A DNA stretch of 64,000 bases from Rhizophagus irregularis (lineage: Eukaryota > Glomeromycota > Glomeromycetes > Glomerales > Glomeraceae): NCBI RefSeq assembly GCF_026210795.1, contig NC_089438.1:3431501-3495500 (forward strand). The letters run 5' to 3'. The notes beneath the pieces were generated by a model, which was not told where the DNA came from, searched no databases, and saw only the letters and a list, made by a program, of their open reading frames with translations. The stretch's first letter is position 1. Each line of letters begins with the position of its first letter. The position numbers were made by a program, and so were the translations under genes. Positions 30,430 to 40,824 of this stretch are shown piece by piece.

Positions 30430-32509
30430 TCCGGTAAAACAAAAAATTAATAAACTTAATATACAATTATATATAGTATCTAATATTGTTGTTAGAATTG
30501 ATATCTTGAATTTTACAGTTTATGTAATTTGAAAATTACAAAATAATTAAAGTCATAGTAATTTAAGCGAGTTAGAAAATTTTGGTATAAATAAATATAT
30601 TTAATAAAAATGATTTTTCTATTACTGTATATACCTCCCTAATATTAGAAACTAGAAAACGTGTAAAACGAGTTGTAGATTAATAATAAAGTAACATGAT
30701 TTGCTAACGGTACATAATATGAATTTAATCTTTCTTTTTATACTAAGATTACGCTTATATTGACTCGATTTTAGTTAACATTAATATAATTCTTCCAATA
30801 GAAATTAAGTGAAAAATAAATTATGATCGGTAAAATTATGTGTTAAATCAATGACAACAAATAATTTTTTTTTAAGGTAATAATATAATGGCTTTAAAAA
30901 ATTTTAATAATGTGGAAAAGCATCAAGATATCTTAGATAATTATTGATTAAAAAAATAGGTTTCATTTTTGATTTGTATTTATGTATTAATGTTCTAATA
31001 CTGCTAGTATTTACATCAAATTTACAGTTATCTATGTTTAAAATCGACTTGTGTAATAGTGTCTCTAATAAAAATGTCGCATATTACAAATATGTAAAAC
31101 TCATCAAAGTTTCAAAAAAATAGGTTATAGTATTTATAATTTGTTCATTAGTAAAAAATTTTCATGATTGGTTCAAAATCAAAAATCAAAATATAATATG
31201 GATAAAAACATAAATTTATCTTGTCTAAGGTTGCAATTGCGACAATATAATTATTAAAATTTAATGAAAGTCTCAAAAAGCTGGTTACATGTTAAACATT
31301 TTACACAAACCTACTTTTTTATGAAAAGTAATACTCGTACTACTTACTACCTTCCATTTTCATGTTTTTGTTAAGTACCCCTCGTATTCTTGTAACTCAC
31401 ATTAAAATGAATTTGGGTATGGATTTTCCTCCAAATTAAAGATTTTTTTTCTTTATACCGTAAATAGTAGATATTTATATCAACTTAACGCAATGGAAAT
31501 ACTTTTATAGTATTTTGAAGGAATTCCTTATAGTATACTTTACAAATATAAATTCCTTGTATATTTTATATATATATTTTTTTTCAATAAAATCTCTACG
31601 ATTTAAAATTTGATTCACTTATTTAAGTTAAATTTCCCAAATCATTATTTGTTTATTAATATAAGTGCGGTTAGGTAAGTCTCTACACTGAGTTAAATAT
31701 TAATTTTCTTTAAATTTATGAATGCAAACGTACAAATGTCCAAAATCATTTCAAAAGTAGCAAATTGACCACAAAATTGCCATTATGGATTTCATCATAT
31801 TTTCATTAAGAATATCAAGCACAATATCTAGAACCATACTATTCGGCAAGACATTCTTTGATAAAACCCAAAACCCTACAAGCCACTATATGCGAGAGCC
31901 TTTTGGTCCAGTTAAATATCATAGTACTATGATTTCATTTAAAGTAACTTTAATAAGTTATTGACAATATTGTATAATAGATGATAATAGTTTACTAGAA
32001 TTCGATAAGTGGAATGTCAGCTTTTGGGAAAGAGGTTTGATAACCTGAGATTCGAGATTTTGAACTAGCTTATTAATAAGTTTTAATATGGTGAAACGTC
32101 GATAAACCATAAAACTAATTTGATGACAAAAAATAAACAATAAATTTAAAAAGTAAAGGCAGAATTAAAAGAACGCGGGAAAGTGATTTTAAAAAACAAT
32201 TACTTAAAAAGAAAAGGAAGAAAAAGGTTTTTTTTTTAATAAAGGATAAGAAAAAAAACGTGAATTAGGAATAAGTAAAGAGAAATATTTTTCCATGTAA
32301 AGAGTAATATTTTTATTTTTACTAGCGATCACTGAATCAAGAAAAAAAAATTATTAAACTGCTTCACGTTTTTTTTTTATATTTACATCTATATAATATA
32401 ATAAAAAAATTCATGTCGATCTTCTAACGTTTAGATTAGCCTGTATAAATCATCTTTGAATTGTGTAATGCATGATTCATCTGCGCCTAACAGTACTACT
32501 AATTATATA
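30430..32509. other. Intergenic, no gene seen
   Basis: AT-rich with short ORFs only. I found no protein motif, tandem repeat or terminal inverted repeat that I can support in this 2-kb stretch. Confidence 0.45.
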
Positions 32510-32545
32510 CTAGCAGTTACCCGTTGCTTCGCACTGGGACTAATG
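32510..32545 (-). mobile_element. Helitron-like 3' terminus (minus strand)
   Basis: Read on the minus strand: CCCAGTGCGAAGCAACGGG forms a short imperfect hairpin, followed by TAACTG and CTAG, then T. Helitrons end in CTRR preceded by a hairpin and insert between A and T. The arrangement matches the clearer end at 36313-36334, including GGGT(T/A)A before CTAG. The 5' end and any Rep/helicase gene of this copy were not found. Confidence 0.5.
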
Positions 32546-32581
32546 AGTTTGTTTAAATAGGCCAAGAACAATTTGGTATTA

Positions 32582-32765
32582 CAGTCAAACCTTTATATAA
32601 TGATATGTCGGGACATATATGAAATTTTTAGAAAATATCATTATATCAATGGTATACCGATATTTATATGTCCTCACATATAGTGGGAAAATAAAATTTT
32701 ATCGGTATATCAAGTTTTTAATAGTATATCGATATATCGAATATCGGTATATCGAGGTTAGACTG
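32582..32765. mobile_element. pogo/Tc1-like MITE (184 bp)
   Basis: The ends CAGTCAAACCT and AGGTTAGACTG are inverted with one mismatch and flanked by TA on both sides (32580-32581, 32766-32767). CAGTnnAACCT-type ends with TA duplication are typical of pogo/Tigger-like elements. The interior contains repeated TATCGGTATATCGA and ATATCATTATAT motifs. It has no coding capacity; the small ORF across it is incidental. Confidence 0.75.
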
Positions 32766-32767
32766 TA

Positions 32768-33780
32768 TAATGTAATACTAAGTAAATTAAAAATGGTTAC
32801 AGTTTTTTGATTAGTAGAATGATATAAATTATATTTAGAATGATATAATTATAGTGCATTAGAGTAATTAGTAAATATCTGACATGAATACTTATGAAAA
32901 GAGTACATAGTTATAATAAGTATTTGTAATCAATAAATGGGCTAATTAATTTTTTTAATTTCAGTAATAAAATAGCAATGATTAGCAATTTGTATTAATG
33001 CTATAATTTACTGATTAATGAATTTTAACCATAATAATATAGATCAAATATTTCAGGAGCAGACAGACCACCCATTACACAATTCAAATTATTTATACAA
33101 GATAATCTAAATGTTACAGAATTTTTTTAATTATATAGATGAACAGTATTTATGTATTTATGATATTAATTTAACTTACTTTAATATGTGCTATATAATG
33201 AAAAAATTATATGATATATCATATGAAACAGAGATCAAAAATATATTTTATTATGTGTGTCTACTAATTTTATTACAGATTACAAATAAAATTGTAAAAT
33301 CATACGAAATTATAATATTATAGATAATTTTAATTTTATAATAGCTTTTTTAAAATATTTTTTTTTTGGTAATTTGATAATAAAGTTACGATAATTTCAA
33401 ATGATTAACATTCATAGTACGATTTAATGATTTATTATATAATAAAATGATCGGCATTCATAGTACTAATGATAAAATGATGATATAAATAAATGGTAAT
33501 GATCGGTATTCATGATATTGGTTTACCGATCCAAAAATTTAAACAGATAATAAATCAATAATACAGATAAATAAACATTATATCATTATACAATTTTAAA
33601 ATTTTTTATATGACTAATCTAAATATGACCCATTTTTTTTAAATAATAGATAAAAGGGTTTAAAATTTGAATGCACCTGCACCCACTCACGTGACATGAT
33701 TTTAAAATTTTATTGGTGATAATCAATCTATTTTTTATTTTTTACTTTGTTTAGGAACGTTTTTTAATTACTCTTTTTTT
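32768..33780. other. Intergenic, no gene seen
   Basis: Very AT-rich. Near 33400-33520 ATGATCGGCATTCATAGTA-like words occur three or four times. No ORF with a recognisable motif. Confidence 0.4.
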
Positions 33781-33782
33781 GT

Positions 33783-34800
33783 AGGAATACCCTGAAGATG
33801 AAATGGACCCCTAAAAATAAAAGGTGTGTTTTTTTCAATTTTTTTTCCCATTCATTTCGTTCAAGAACAACGTTCCTAACATTCTTTCGTAATTTTTTTT
33901 TTATAGGAACACTCCCTGGAGACTCTTAAAGACAAAAGGTAAAATTCTTTTTCATTTATATTTGTTAATTTCGTTTAAGAACATTCCTAACATTCTTCAA
34001 TAATTTTTTTTTATAGGAACACCTCCTGGTGACTCTTGGAGATGAAAGGTAAGTTTTCTTTTTTTGTTTCTTTTATTAATTTCATTTAAGAACATTTCCT
34101 AACATTCTTTGAATAATTTTTTTTATAGGAACGCCCCTGGTGACTCTTGGAGGCGAAAAGTAAGTTTCTTTTTGTTTCTTTTGTTAATTTCATTCAACTA
34201 AGGATGTTCCTAACATTCTTTCAATAATTTTTTTTGTAGGAACGTCCCCTAGATGAAAGATAAGTTTTCTTTTTTCGTCTCTTTTGTTAATTCCATTTAA
34301 GAATGTTTCTAATGTTCTTTCAATAATTTTTTTTTATAGGAACGCCCCTGGTGACTCTTGGAGACGAAAAGTAAGTTTCTTTTGTTTCTTTTGTTAATTT
34401 CATTCAAGGACGTTCCTAACGTTCTTTCAATAATTTTTTTTGTAGGAACATCCCCTAGATGAAAGATAAGTTTTATTTTTTCGTCTCTTTTGTTAATTCC
34501 GTTTAAGAATGTTTCCAATATTCTTTCAATAATTTTTTTTTATAGAAATGTCTCCTGGAAACTCTTGGTGACGAAAAGTAAATTTCTTTTCATTTCTTTT
34601 GTTAATTTCATTCAAGAATGTTCTATTAATGTTCTTTTAATAATTTTTTTATAGGAATCCCTCCCAGAGACTCTTGGAGACAAAAGATTTTTTGTTTTCT
34701 TTTGCTAATTTTGTTTAAGAATGTTTCCTAACATTCTTTTGATGGTTTTATAGGAACACCACCTGGAGATGAAATGGACTCCTGGAAACAATTAATAAAT
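33783..34800 (+). repeat. Tandem array of about ten exon-like units bounded by splice sites
   Basis: Period about 100-115 bp. Each unit has a T-rich tract ending ATAG or GTAG, a 25-45-base block of the type GAACGCCCCTGGTGACTCTT continuing GGAGACGAAAAG, then GTAAGTTT or a variant, then TTGTTAATTTCATTCAAGAA and TTCCTAACATTCTTTCAATA. Blocks begin near 33785, 33907, 34017, 34129, 34240, 34340, 34446, 34546, 34655 and 34754. Pairs at 34129-34330 and 34340-34535 are near-identical two-unit blocks. Block lengths are not constant multiples of three, so protein coding is not supported. Confidence 0.75.
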
Positions 34801-35259
34801 TTTAACAACAGAAAAAGGTAATAGAAAACAATAAGACTTATATAGTTATATCAGTTTATTAACTGTTTCAAAAAAAAACTTTAAAAAAGCCTTTTCATTT
34901 AAAAAAATTAAATAATGAATAAGATTATTTGATGAATAAATAAACGATAACACTGATCAGCCAATCAAATTTAAAATACAATAAATCACGTGATAGGGTG
35001 CAGTGTGCGTTCAAGGTATTATTTTTATTTTTATTTTAAGATGATTTGATCAGCAAATGCTAATTACTAAAGTATAAAAAAAATAATTTTAGTTCCCTAT
35101 TACTGGCGTTTTGCTAATACTAATTAGTATTAATCTCACTTTTTTAATCAATTAATATTTATCTCATTTGTTATTTTTTCAGTACAATTATTATTATTTG
35201 GTTAAATTGAAGTTTACAGATTTTTGCGAGATTATATATTTTTTTTTAGTTGATTTAAA
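34801..35259. other. Intergenic, no gene seen
   Basis: AT-rich spacer between the exon-like array and the AGTGATG-type repeat. Nothing supportable. Confidence 0.4.
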
Positions 35260-35875
35260 ATTTTTCTTATACTTTTTTTCATTATAACATATAGAAAAAA
35301 TTTTTGTAAATATATTTATTCAAAATAATCTTATTTAATGAAGCAAATATTAAAATTTAAGCCTCACATTTTCGATTTTAAAGAAAAAATCACTGTATTT
35401 ATTTTTAATGAAGTGATATAAATAAAAAAACAATAACAATAAATAAAAAAGTTAAGTAAATTACAATGATCAAGAAGAAAGATGCTAATAAAAAATGAAG
35501 TAACAATGGAGTAATGGAAAGTAATAGAAGAAGAAAGGGAGTAAAAAAGAGTAATGAGAAATGATAGGAAACAAAAAGGAAAAATAGGACATGATGGATG
35601 ATGAAAAAGAGTGATGAGAGATGAAAAGAAGTAATGGGAAGATAAAGAGGAGTGATGAGAGACGAAAAGGAGACGAAGAGAGTGATTGGAGACAAAAAGG
35701 AGTGATGGGAAACGAAGAGGAGTGGTGAGAGATGAAAAGGAGCGATGAGAGACAAAAAGAAATGATAGGAAGTAAACAGGAGGAAAAAAGAAATAATGGA
35801 AAATGAAAAGATGTAATAGAAAATAATGGGAGACGAATAATGAGAAGTAATATGAGGTGAAAAATAATGAGACTT
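35260..35875. repeat. Dispersed repeat copy 1 (GAGTGATGGGAGACGAAAAG type)
   Basis: From about 35340 this sequence matches 36930-37390 closely: CACTGTATTTA, AATTACAATGATCAAG, AATGGAGTAATGGAAAGTAA, AGAAGAAAGGGAGTAAAAAA are shared in order. The second half is a degenerate tandem repeat of about 20 bp (AGTGATGAGAGACGAAAAGG and variants). Long open frames on the minus strand ('SFLFVSHHSS'-like) are artefacts of that repeat. It stops abruptly at the helicase remnant. Confidence 0.75.
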
Positions 35876-36098
35876 TACTTTGAATCAATGTCAATTTCCA
35901 GTATGTGTTACATTCTCAATAACAATTAATAAATCACAAGGGCAAACTCTGAGCAGGGTTGGTGTTTACCTACCTGAACCTGTCTTTACACATGAGCAAT
36001 TATATGTTAAGGTTTTTATAGATAATGGTGAGAACTGCAAGACAAGAAACATTGAATACTGTGAAATATTTCATTCTATAAATAGATTTCACATTTAA
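35875..36098 (+). pseudogene. Helitron Pif1-like helicase, C-terminal fragment
   Basis: The ORF contains '[20 protein letters not shown]' and '[20 protein letters not shown]'. These match the conserved C-terminal part of Pif1/RecD-type helicases of Helitron transposons (the 'INKSQGQTL' motif V/VI region). Only about 70 codons remain, the 5' part has been replaced by a dispersed repeat, and after 'EQLYV' the reading departs from the family. It lies 230 bases before a Helitron-like 3' terminus on the same strand, so it is the tail of a decayed element. Confidence 0.8.
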
Positions 36099-36334
36099 AA
36101 ATAACATTTTGTATGTATAACAATATTTCATATGTAATATTTTATATATAACATTCATACACAATTCACTTTTATTAGTATAAATATGTAAATTATATAA
36201 ATTTATTAGATTATTTTTATCATACTGTAAATAATATTATTAAAATACTAAGCCTATTTCTAAAATATAGCCATACCATTGTTACTTTTCTTGACAAGTT
36301 TTATCCCCGGCGCAGCGCGACGGGTTACAACTAG
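36099..36334 (+). mobile_element. Helitron-like 3' end
   Basis: AT-rich tail of the same element ending CCCGGCGCAGCGCGACGGG (a hairpin with one mismatch), TTACAA, then CTAG at 36331-36334 and a T. Both the CTRR terminus and the hairpin position agree with Helitron 3' ends. With the helicase fragment just upstream the call is well supported; the 5' TC end was not found. Confidence 0.72.
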
Positions 36335-36647
36335 TTAGTAATAAAAAATAAATATTACATATTATATATTATAGCGAGGGTATGTAAATCTTGTCAAAAA
36401 ATAAAGTTCATAAATAAATAGTTTTTCAAAAAAAAAAAAAAAAAAAAATTTTCTTTTTACTTTAATAATGATAGACATTAGAACTAAGATGTTCTAATGG
36501 ATACTGTAACTTAATCATCGATATTGTAACTTAATTATCGATTTTTATTTTTATTTATATTTAACAGATATTAGTTAGTGTTCATATATCTAAAACCATT
36601 CCTATAATTCACCCACTACCTCTCTTAAACCAGTAGAAACTAGATAA
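36335..36647. other. Spacer, A-run, no gene seen
   Basis: AT-rich with a run of about 22 A near 36429 and two similar words (TAACTTAATCATCGAT / TAACTTAATTATCGAT) near 36508-36540. No feature called. Confidence 0.4.
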
Positions 36648-36660
36648 GTTGACGCCCGGC

Positions 36661-37864
36661 AAGTAGTAAGTAAGTAACGGAAATTGGCTAAGTAAGTAAC
36701 GTAAAATTACTGTTTTAGGTCAATTTACGTTACTCCCCTTATATAAGGCACGGAACGTAAAGTCAATTATATTTACTTTACGTTACTCCCTTTATATAAG
36801 GTACAGAATGTAAGGTAAATTTAAAAATCGGTTAAACTTAAAATTTTATTGCGAAAATATTTTTAAAATTTTTTTTGCAAACACATTTATTCAAAATAAT
36901 CGATTTATTTAAAATGAAATTTTATTTGCAAATATTAAATTTAAGTCACACATCTTCGATTTTAACGAAAAAAATCACTGTATTTACTTTAATGTAGTGA
37001 TACAAGTAAAAAAAACTAACAATAAATAAAAAAGATAAATAAATTACAATGATCAAGGAGAAAAATGCTAATAAAAAAATGAAATAACAATGGAGTAATG
37101 GAAAGTAATAGAAGAAGAAAGGGAGTAAAAAAGAGTAATGAGAAGTGATAGGAAACAAAAAGGAGAAATAGGGCATGATGGGAGATGAAAAAGAGTGATG
37201 GGAGATGGGAGACGAAGAGGAGTGATGTGAGACGAAAAAGAGTGATGAGAGACGAAAGGAAGTGATGAGAGACAAAAAGAAATGATGGGAAGTAATCAAG
37301 TAAACAGGAGAGAAAAAGAAATAACGGGAAATGAAAAGATGTAATAGAAATAATGGGGAACAATAATGAGAAGTAATATGAAGTGAAAAATGATGAGGGA
37401 CAAAAAATAAAAAAATGATCATGATAAGAGGTTGGGTAATGATAGGAAACCAAGTAAAAAATAAACCATAAAGTAAAAAAAAATGAAGTTAGTAAATAAG
37501 ATAAAAACGAAATAAAAAAAATAAATAAAAAATAAAAAACTTACCTTTATTATTTATAGAACTGAAAGAACTAAAATAACTAAATAAAAAAATAAAATAA
37601 AATTAGTGAAAAACGGAAATATGAAACAGAAGCAAAATAAAAAAAAAATAAAAAAATGAGTAAGAAACGAAACTATACTGAAAACGAGATTCGATAAACA
37701 AATAAACATGACGCGATCATGTGGCAAATATAAGGAGTAACGTAAAGTATTTACCAAAAAAATTTACGTTCCGTACCTTACTATATAAGAGAAGTAACGT
37801 AATAGATCATGTGACTTTACGTTACTTACTTTGTCAATTTCCGTTACTTACTTTCTATATATTC
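36661..37864. mobile_element. TIR element, MULE-like, carrying copy 2 of the dispersed repeat
   Basis: The left arm AAGTAAGTAACGGAAATTGG.. CTAAGTAAGTAACGTAAA is inverted at the right end (TTTACGTTACTTACTTTG.. CAATTTCCGTTACTTACTTT, about 37812-37855). A second inverted pair, TTTACGTTACTCCCCTTATA.. against TTACCAAAAAAATTTACG.., lies inside. Immediately outside are direct repeats GTTGACGCCCGGC (36648-36660) and GTTGACGCCCGCC (37865-37877), sharing the first 11 bases, a length suited to Mutator-like target duplication. The interior is non-coding and holds the second AGTGATGGGAGACG repeat. Confidence 0.62.
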
Positions 37865-38039
37865 GTTGACGCCCGCCCTGTAGCGAAATATATAATAACC
37901 CTATAAAATTATTTGAACTAATATCTATCAATCCATAAAGCTATATTAGTATAAAATTCCATAATATTCTTTACCAATAAAAATTTCATATTAATATTAA
38001 TAAATTAGTAATAACAGATAATGAAAATAAACAGAAAAT

Positions 38040-38880
38040 ATTAATTAATAATCAAATAAGACATTATCAAACCTTCTGTGGCAGCTGATCCTAAAATAAA
38101 GTTGTAAGACTGAGCCAAACTATAAAAATAAATAAATTTAATTTAACAAATTGGTAAGAATAATAATTAAAGAATAATAAAAAAATGCTAATATTTAATA
38201 ATTAATAATCAAAAACCAACACCTGTTATTGAGTTGAATTTGCTGCAGTAGTTGATCCATCCTGACATGAAACTATAGGGCCAAATCTAGAATCAAAAAA
38301 AAAAATTAAATTTATGTTTAGTAATCTTGTAGTAAAAAAAATAATAAATAAAAGATATTAATTAATAAACAAATAAGAAAGCTAATCTGTCATATGAAAC
38401 TATGAGAACGAACCTAATCATGAAAAAAAAATAATATAATTTAATTAAATTAGTAAATTGATTTATAATAATAAAAAAATACTATTCATAATTAATAATC
38501 AAAAAAAGTTGAATTAAACAAAAGCCACCTAAAATTATAAAAAAAGTATAAAATTATTTAATTACTATTAACAAAACCATGATAATAAGTTAAAAAAAAA
38601 TTGATTAATGATTAATTATCATTAAAAAAGGGTAAAAAACCTGTATCTACTGATTTATCACAGCATTGCTTGTACAAAGATCTCCAACTGAATCTAAAGA
38701 AAAAAAATAAATAATTTTTTGAATTTCTTTTTTTTTTAAAAAAAAATTAGTAGTCAAACAATACTAAAAAAAGAAGAAAGCAAATTTCAAAAAGAAAAAA
38801 AAATTAGCATTGGAAAAAATCACATGTCTACTTATTAAAATCTGCAACCTTTAGCATTATTCCTTATTCTGACAAAAAAA
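38040..38880 (-). repeat. Second exon-like tandem array (minus strand)
   Basis: On the minus strand, blocks of 45-65 bases are each preceded by T-rich sequence ending AG and followed by GT: near 38095-38060 (GGCTCAGTCTTACAACTTTA..), 38290-38225 (TGGCCCTATAGTTTCATGTC..), 38420-38385 (GTTCTCATAGTTTCATATGA..), 38700-38640 (CAGTTGGAGATCTTTGTACA..) and 38870-38825. The second and third share TATAGTTTCATGTC/TCATAGTTTCATATG. Spacers are AATAATTAATAATCA-rich. It could be part of a many-exon gene or an exon-like repeat; I found no family match. Confidence 0.45.
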
Positions 38881-39183
38881 AAAAATTAATATATATAAAT
38901 ACTAGTTGATCATATGGGTGGATGTCCCCAATATGGCCCAAAAAATTTCACCCTCACATGATTTTGAATTTTAATGTTAAATATTTTTATAATTAATAAA
39001 AAATTTTCCCACCCTAACAGCTATTTTAGAGACAATGGACTTCAAAAGTTATTGCATGTGCCTAAAAAAGATTTAGTGAACAGAAATACTTTTCAATTTC
39101 AAAAATCAAAAGTCATCATGTAAATTATAAAGTTAAAAAATATTTTATTTCACAATTCACCTGACTTATTAAATCACAAATAA

Positions 39184-40824
39184 TTAATTGTTTACGATAT
39201 CAATAACTTTAATATAAGATATATCATAGTTTTGAACTTTAATATTATATAATTCAAATTCTTTTACTTCATCTTTCAAAGAAACTAAGTCTTTATAATT
39301 AATTAATATGGCTAAATATTTAACCCTTTTCTTTTTCATAATGTATTCTTTAATTTCTTTTATATAAGGCAAAATATCTTTGACTTTCTCTTGAACTGTG
39401 ATTTTAATAAATAACTTTTTGATAAAAGTATTTTGAAAATTTTCTAAAAATATTTTCAATTTACTTGGTTTAATCTTATTAAGATCTAATTTTAAAAATT
39501 CTAATTTAGAAGGAAGAGTTTGTCCTAAATTTTTTGATATGATAATTGATGAGTCGTCGTAACAACTTTTATCAAAATCAAATTTTATATCAAGATAATT
39601 AAGATTCTGCTTAATATTTTCAATTAGGTCAAGTGCTAAATTAATATAATCTGATTCCATTAATGAAAAATATTTAATTTTTCTACAGTATTTTATAATT
39701 GATTCGAATAATTGTTTTTTTTTTTGTATTGATAATTTATAATGGTCTCCAAATCCAAAATTTTCTAAATCACTACCAAATTTTTGTATTAGCAATTGTA
39801 ATAATTCAACATTTAATAATACTTCGCTCATGATCAAAGATTTTAATTTAAATGGTCTAAGAATATTATTAATTTGTTGAACAAAATCAGAATTTAAAGA
39901 ACGACAATTAATAATATGAATAGTTTCTAAAACATTCAACTGATTGAATATTTCTTGAATATTAGTAATTATTTCCTTAAAATCAATTGTATAGAAGGTA
40001 ATGATTTTCAAAGTATTTGAAATATTGGAATTTTTTAATAATGAAAATGAATAGTATAAAAAGTTATTTTGTTCAAATGAAATTTTTTTGAGATTCTGTT
40101 GTGTATTAATCATTTGTGTTAACCATTTTTCAACTAAGGTACAATTATCCGCTTCAAATTTATCATAAATTAAAAAAATTCCAATATAAAGTGATGAGAT
40201 TGAATTACAATTAGAACATAAAAATTTTAGTAAAGGAAAGATATTTGTATAAATCATATTCATAATATCCATATAAAACATTAAATTTCTAATATTGCAA
40301 GTAAAATTTGGATTTTGTAAAGTTAATTCCATAGTATCATTAAGATAATCACAATCATTAGATGTACGTACTTCAACTTCAAAAGAATGCAGATTTCCTT
40401 CATTTTCAATAAACATTTTAAATAGTGATCTATAAATTAATATTGAGATCTCCCAATGTTTATCATCCATTAACCAATTTTCAATAGAATAAACAATTTT
40501 ATGTATATTTAATCGTTTAATAAAACTAGGATAGTTGAATAATGTACTCGAACAACTTGCTATTAATTCCATATTCACTATATTCGCTAATTTTTGTTTT
40601 AAATAATCATCCTCTTTTAAATTACCCAAGTAAATTTCAATAAATTGAAAATTTTGGACGTGAATCGAAAATGGATCTTCCCATAACAATGGAATTGCCA
40701 GGCGACACCATAATCTGTTGACTAAAATACATGAATACAATGTTGAAAAATCATTCCTAAAATACTGTATAATTTCATATGTTAATTCAGGTAAATTTTC
40801 TAAAAATAATTTTGAGTATGTCAT
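39184..40824 (-). CDS. F-box protein with LRR-like region (546 aa)
   Basis: Single-exon gene. Residues about 8-55 form an F-box ('LPELTYEIIQYFRND', 'LYSCILVNRLWCRLAIPLLW'), the Skp1-binding module of SCF ubiquitin ligases. The remainder, to residue 546, has irregular leucine-rich spacing typical of the large Glomeromycotina F-box family and would bind substrate. The start at 40824 is supported by the F-box beginning eight residues in. A related dead gene lies at about 8930-9816, and further fragments at 42.4 and 48.2 kb. It appears intact. Role as ubiquitin ligase adaptor is family knowledge, target unknown. Confidence 0.85.
   Translation of the reverse strand: MTYSKLFLENLPELTYEIIQYFRNDFSTLYSCILVNRLWCRLAIPLLWEDPFSIHVQNFQFIEIYLGNLKEDDYLKQKLANIVNMELIASCSSTLFNYPSFIKRLNIHKIVYSIENWLMDDKHWEISILIYRSLFKMFIENEGNLHSFEVEVRTSNDCDYLNDTMELTLQNPNFTCNIRNLMFYMDIMNMIYTNIFPLLKFLCSNCNSISSLYIGIFLIYDKFEADNCTLVEKWLTQMINTQQNLKKISFEQNNFLYYSFSLLKNSNISNTLKIITFYTIDFKEIITNIQEIFNQLNVLETIHIINCRSLNSDFVQQINNILRPFKLKSLIMSEVLLNVELLQLLIQKFGSDLENFGFGDHYKLSIQKKKQLFESIIKYCRKIKYFSLMESDYINLALDLIENIKQNLNYLDIKFDFDKSCYDDSSIIISKNLGQTLPSKLEFLKLDLNKIKPSKLKIFLENFQNTFIKKLFIKITVQEKVKDILPYIKEIKEYIMKKKRVKYLAILINYKDLVSLKDEVKEFELYNIKVQNYDISYIKVIDIVNN

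Noticed and set aside
33783-34800. CRISPR-like array
   Set aside because: Regular spacing, but this is a eukaryotic sequence, the spacers are themselves repeated and diverged, and there are no cas genes.
35364-37453. Long minus-strand ORFs rich in Ser, Phe and His (up to 176 codons)
   Set aside because: They are translations of the degenerate AGTGATGAGAGACGAAAAGG tandem repeat, which is open in several frames. The two copies are not conserved as protein.
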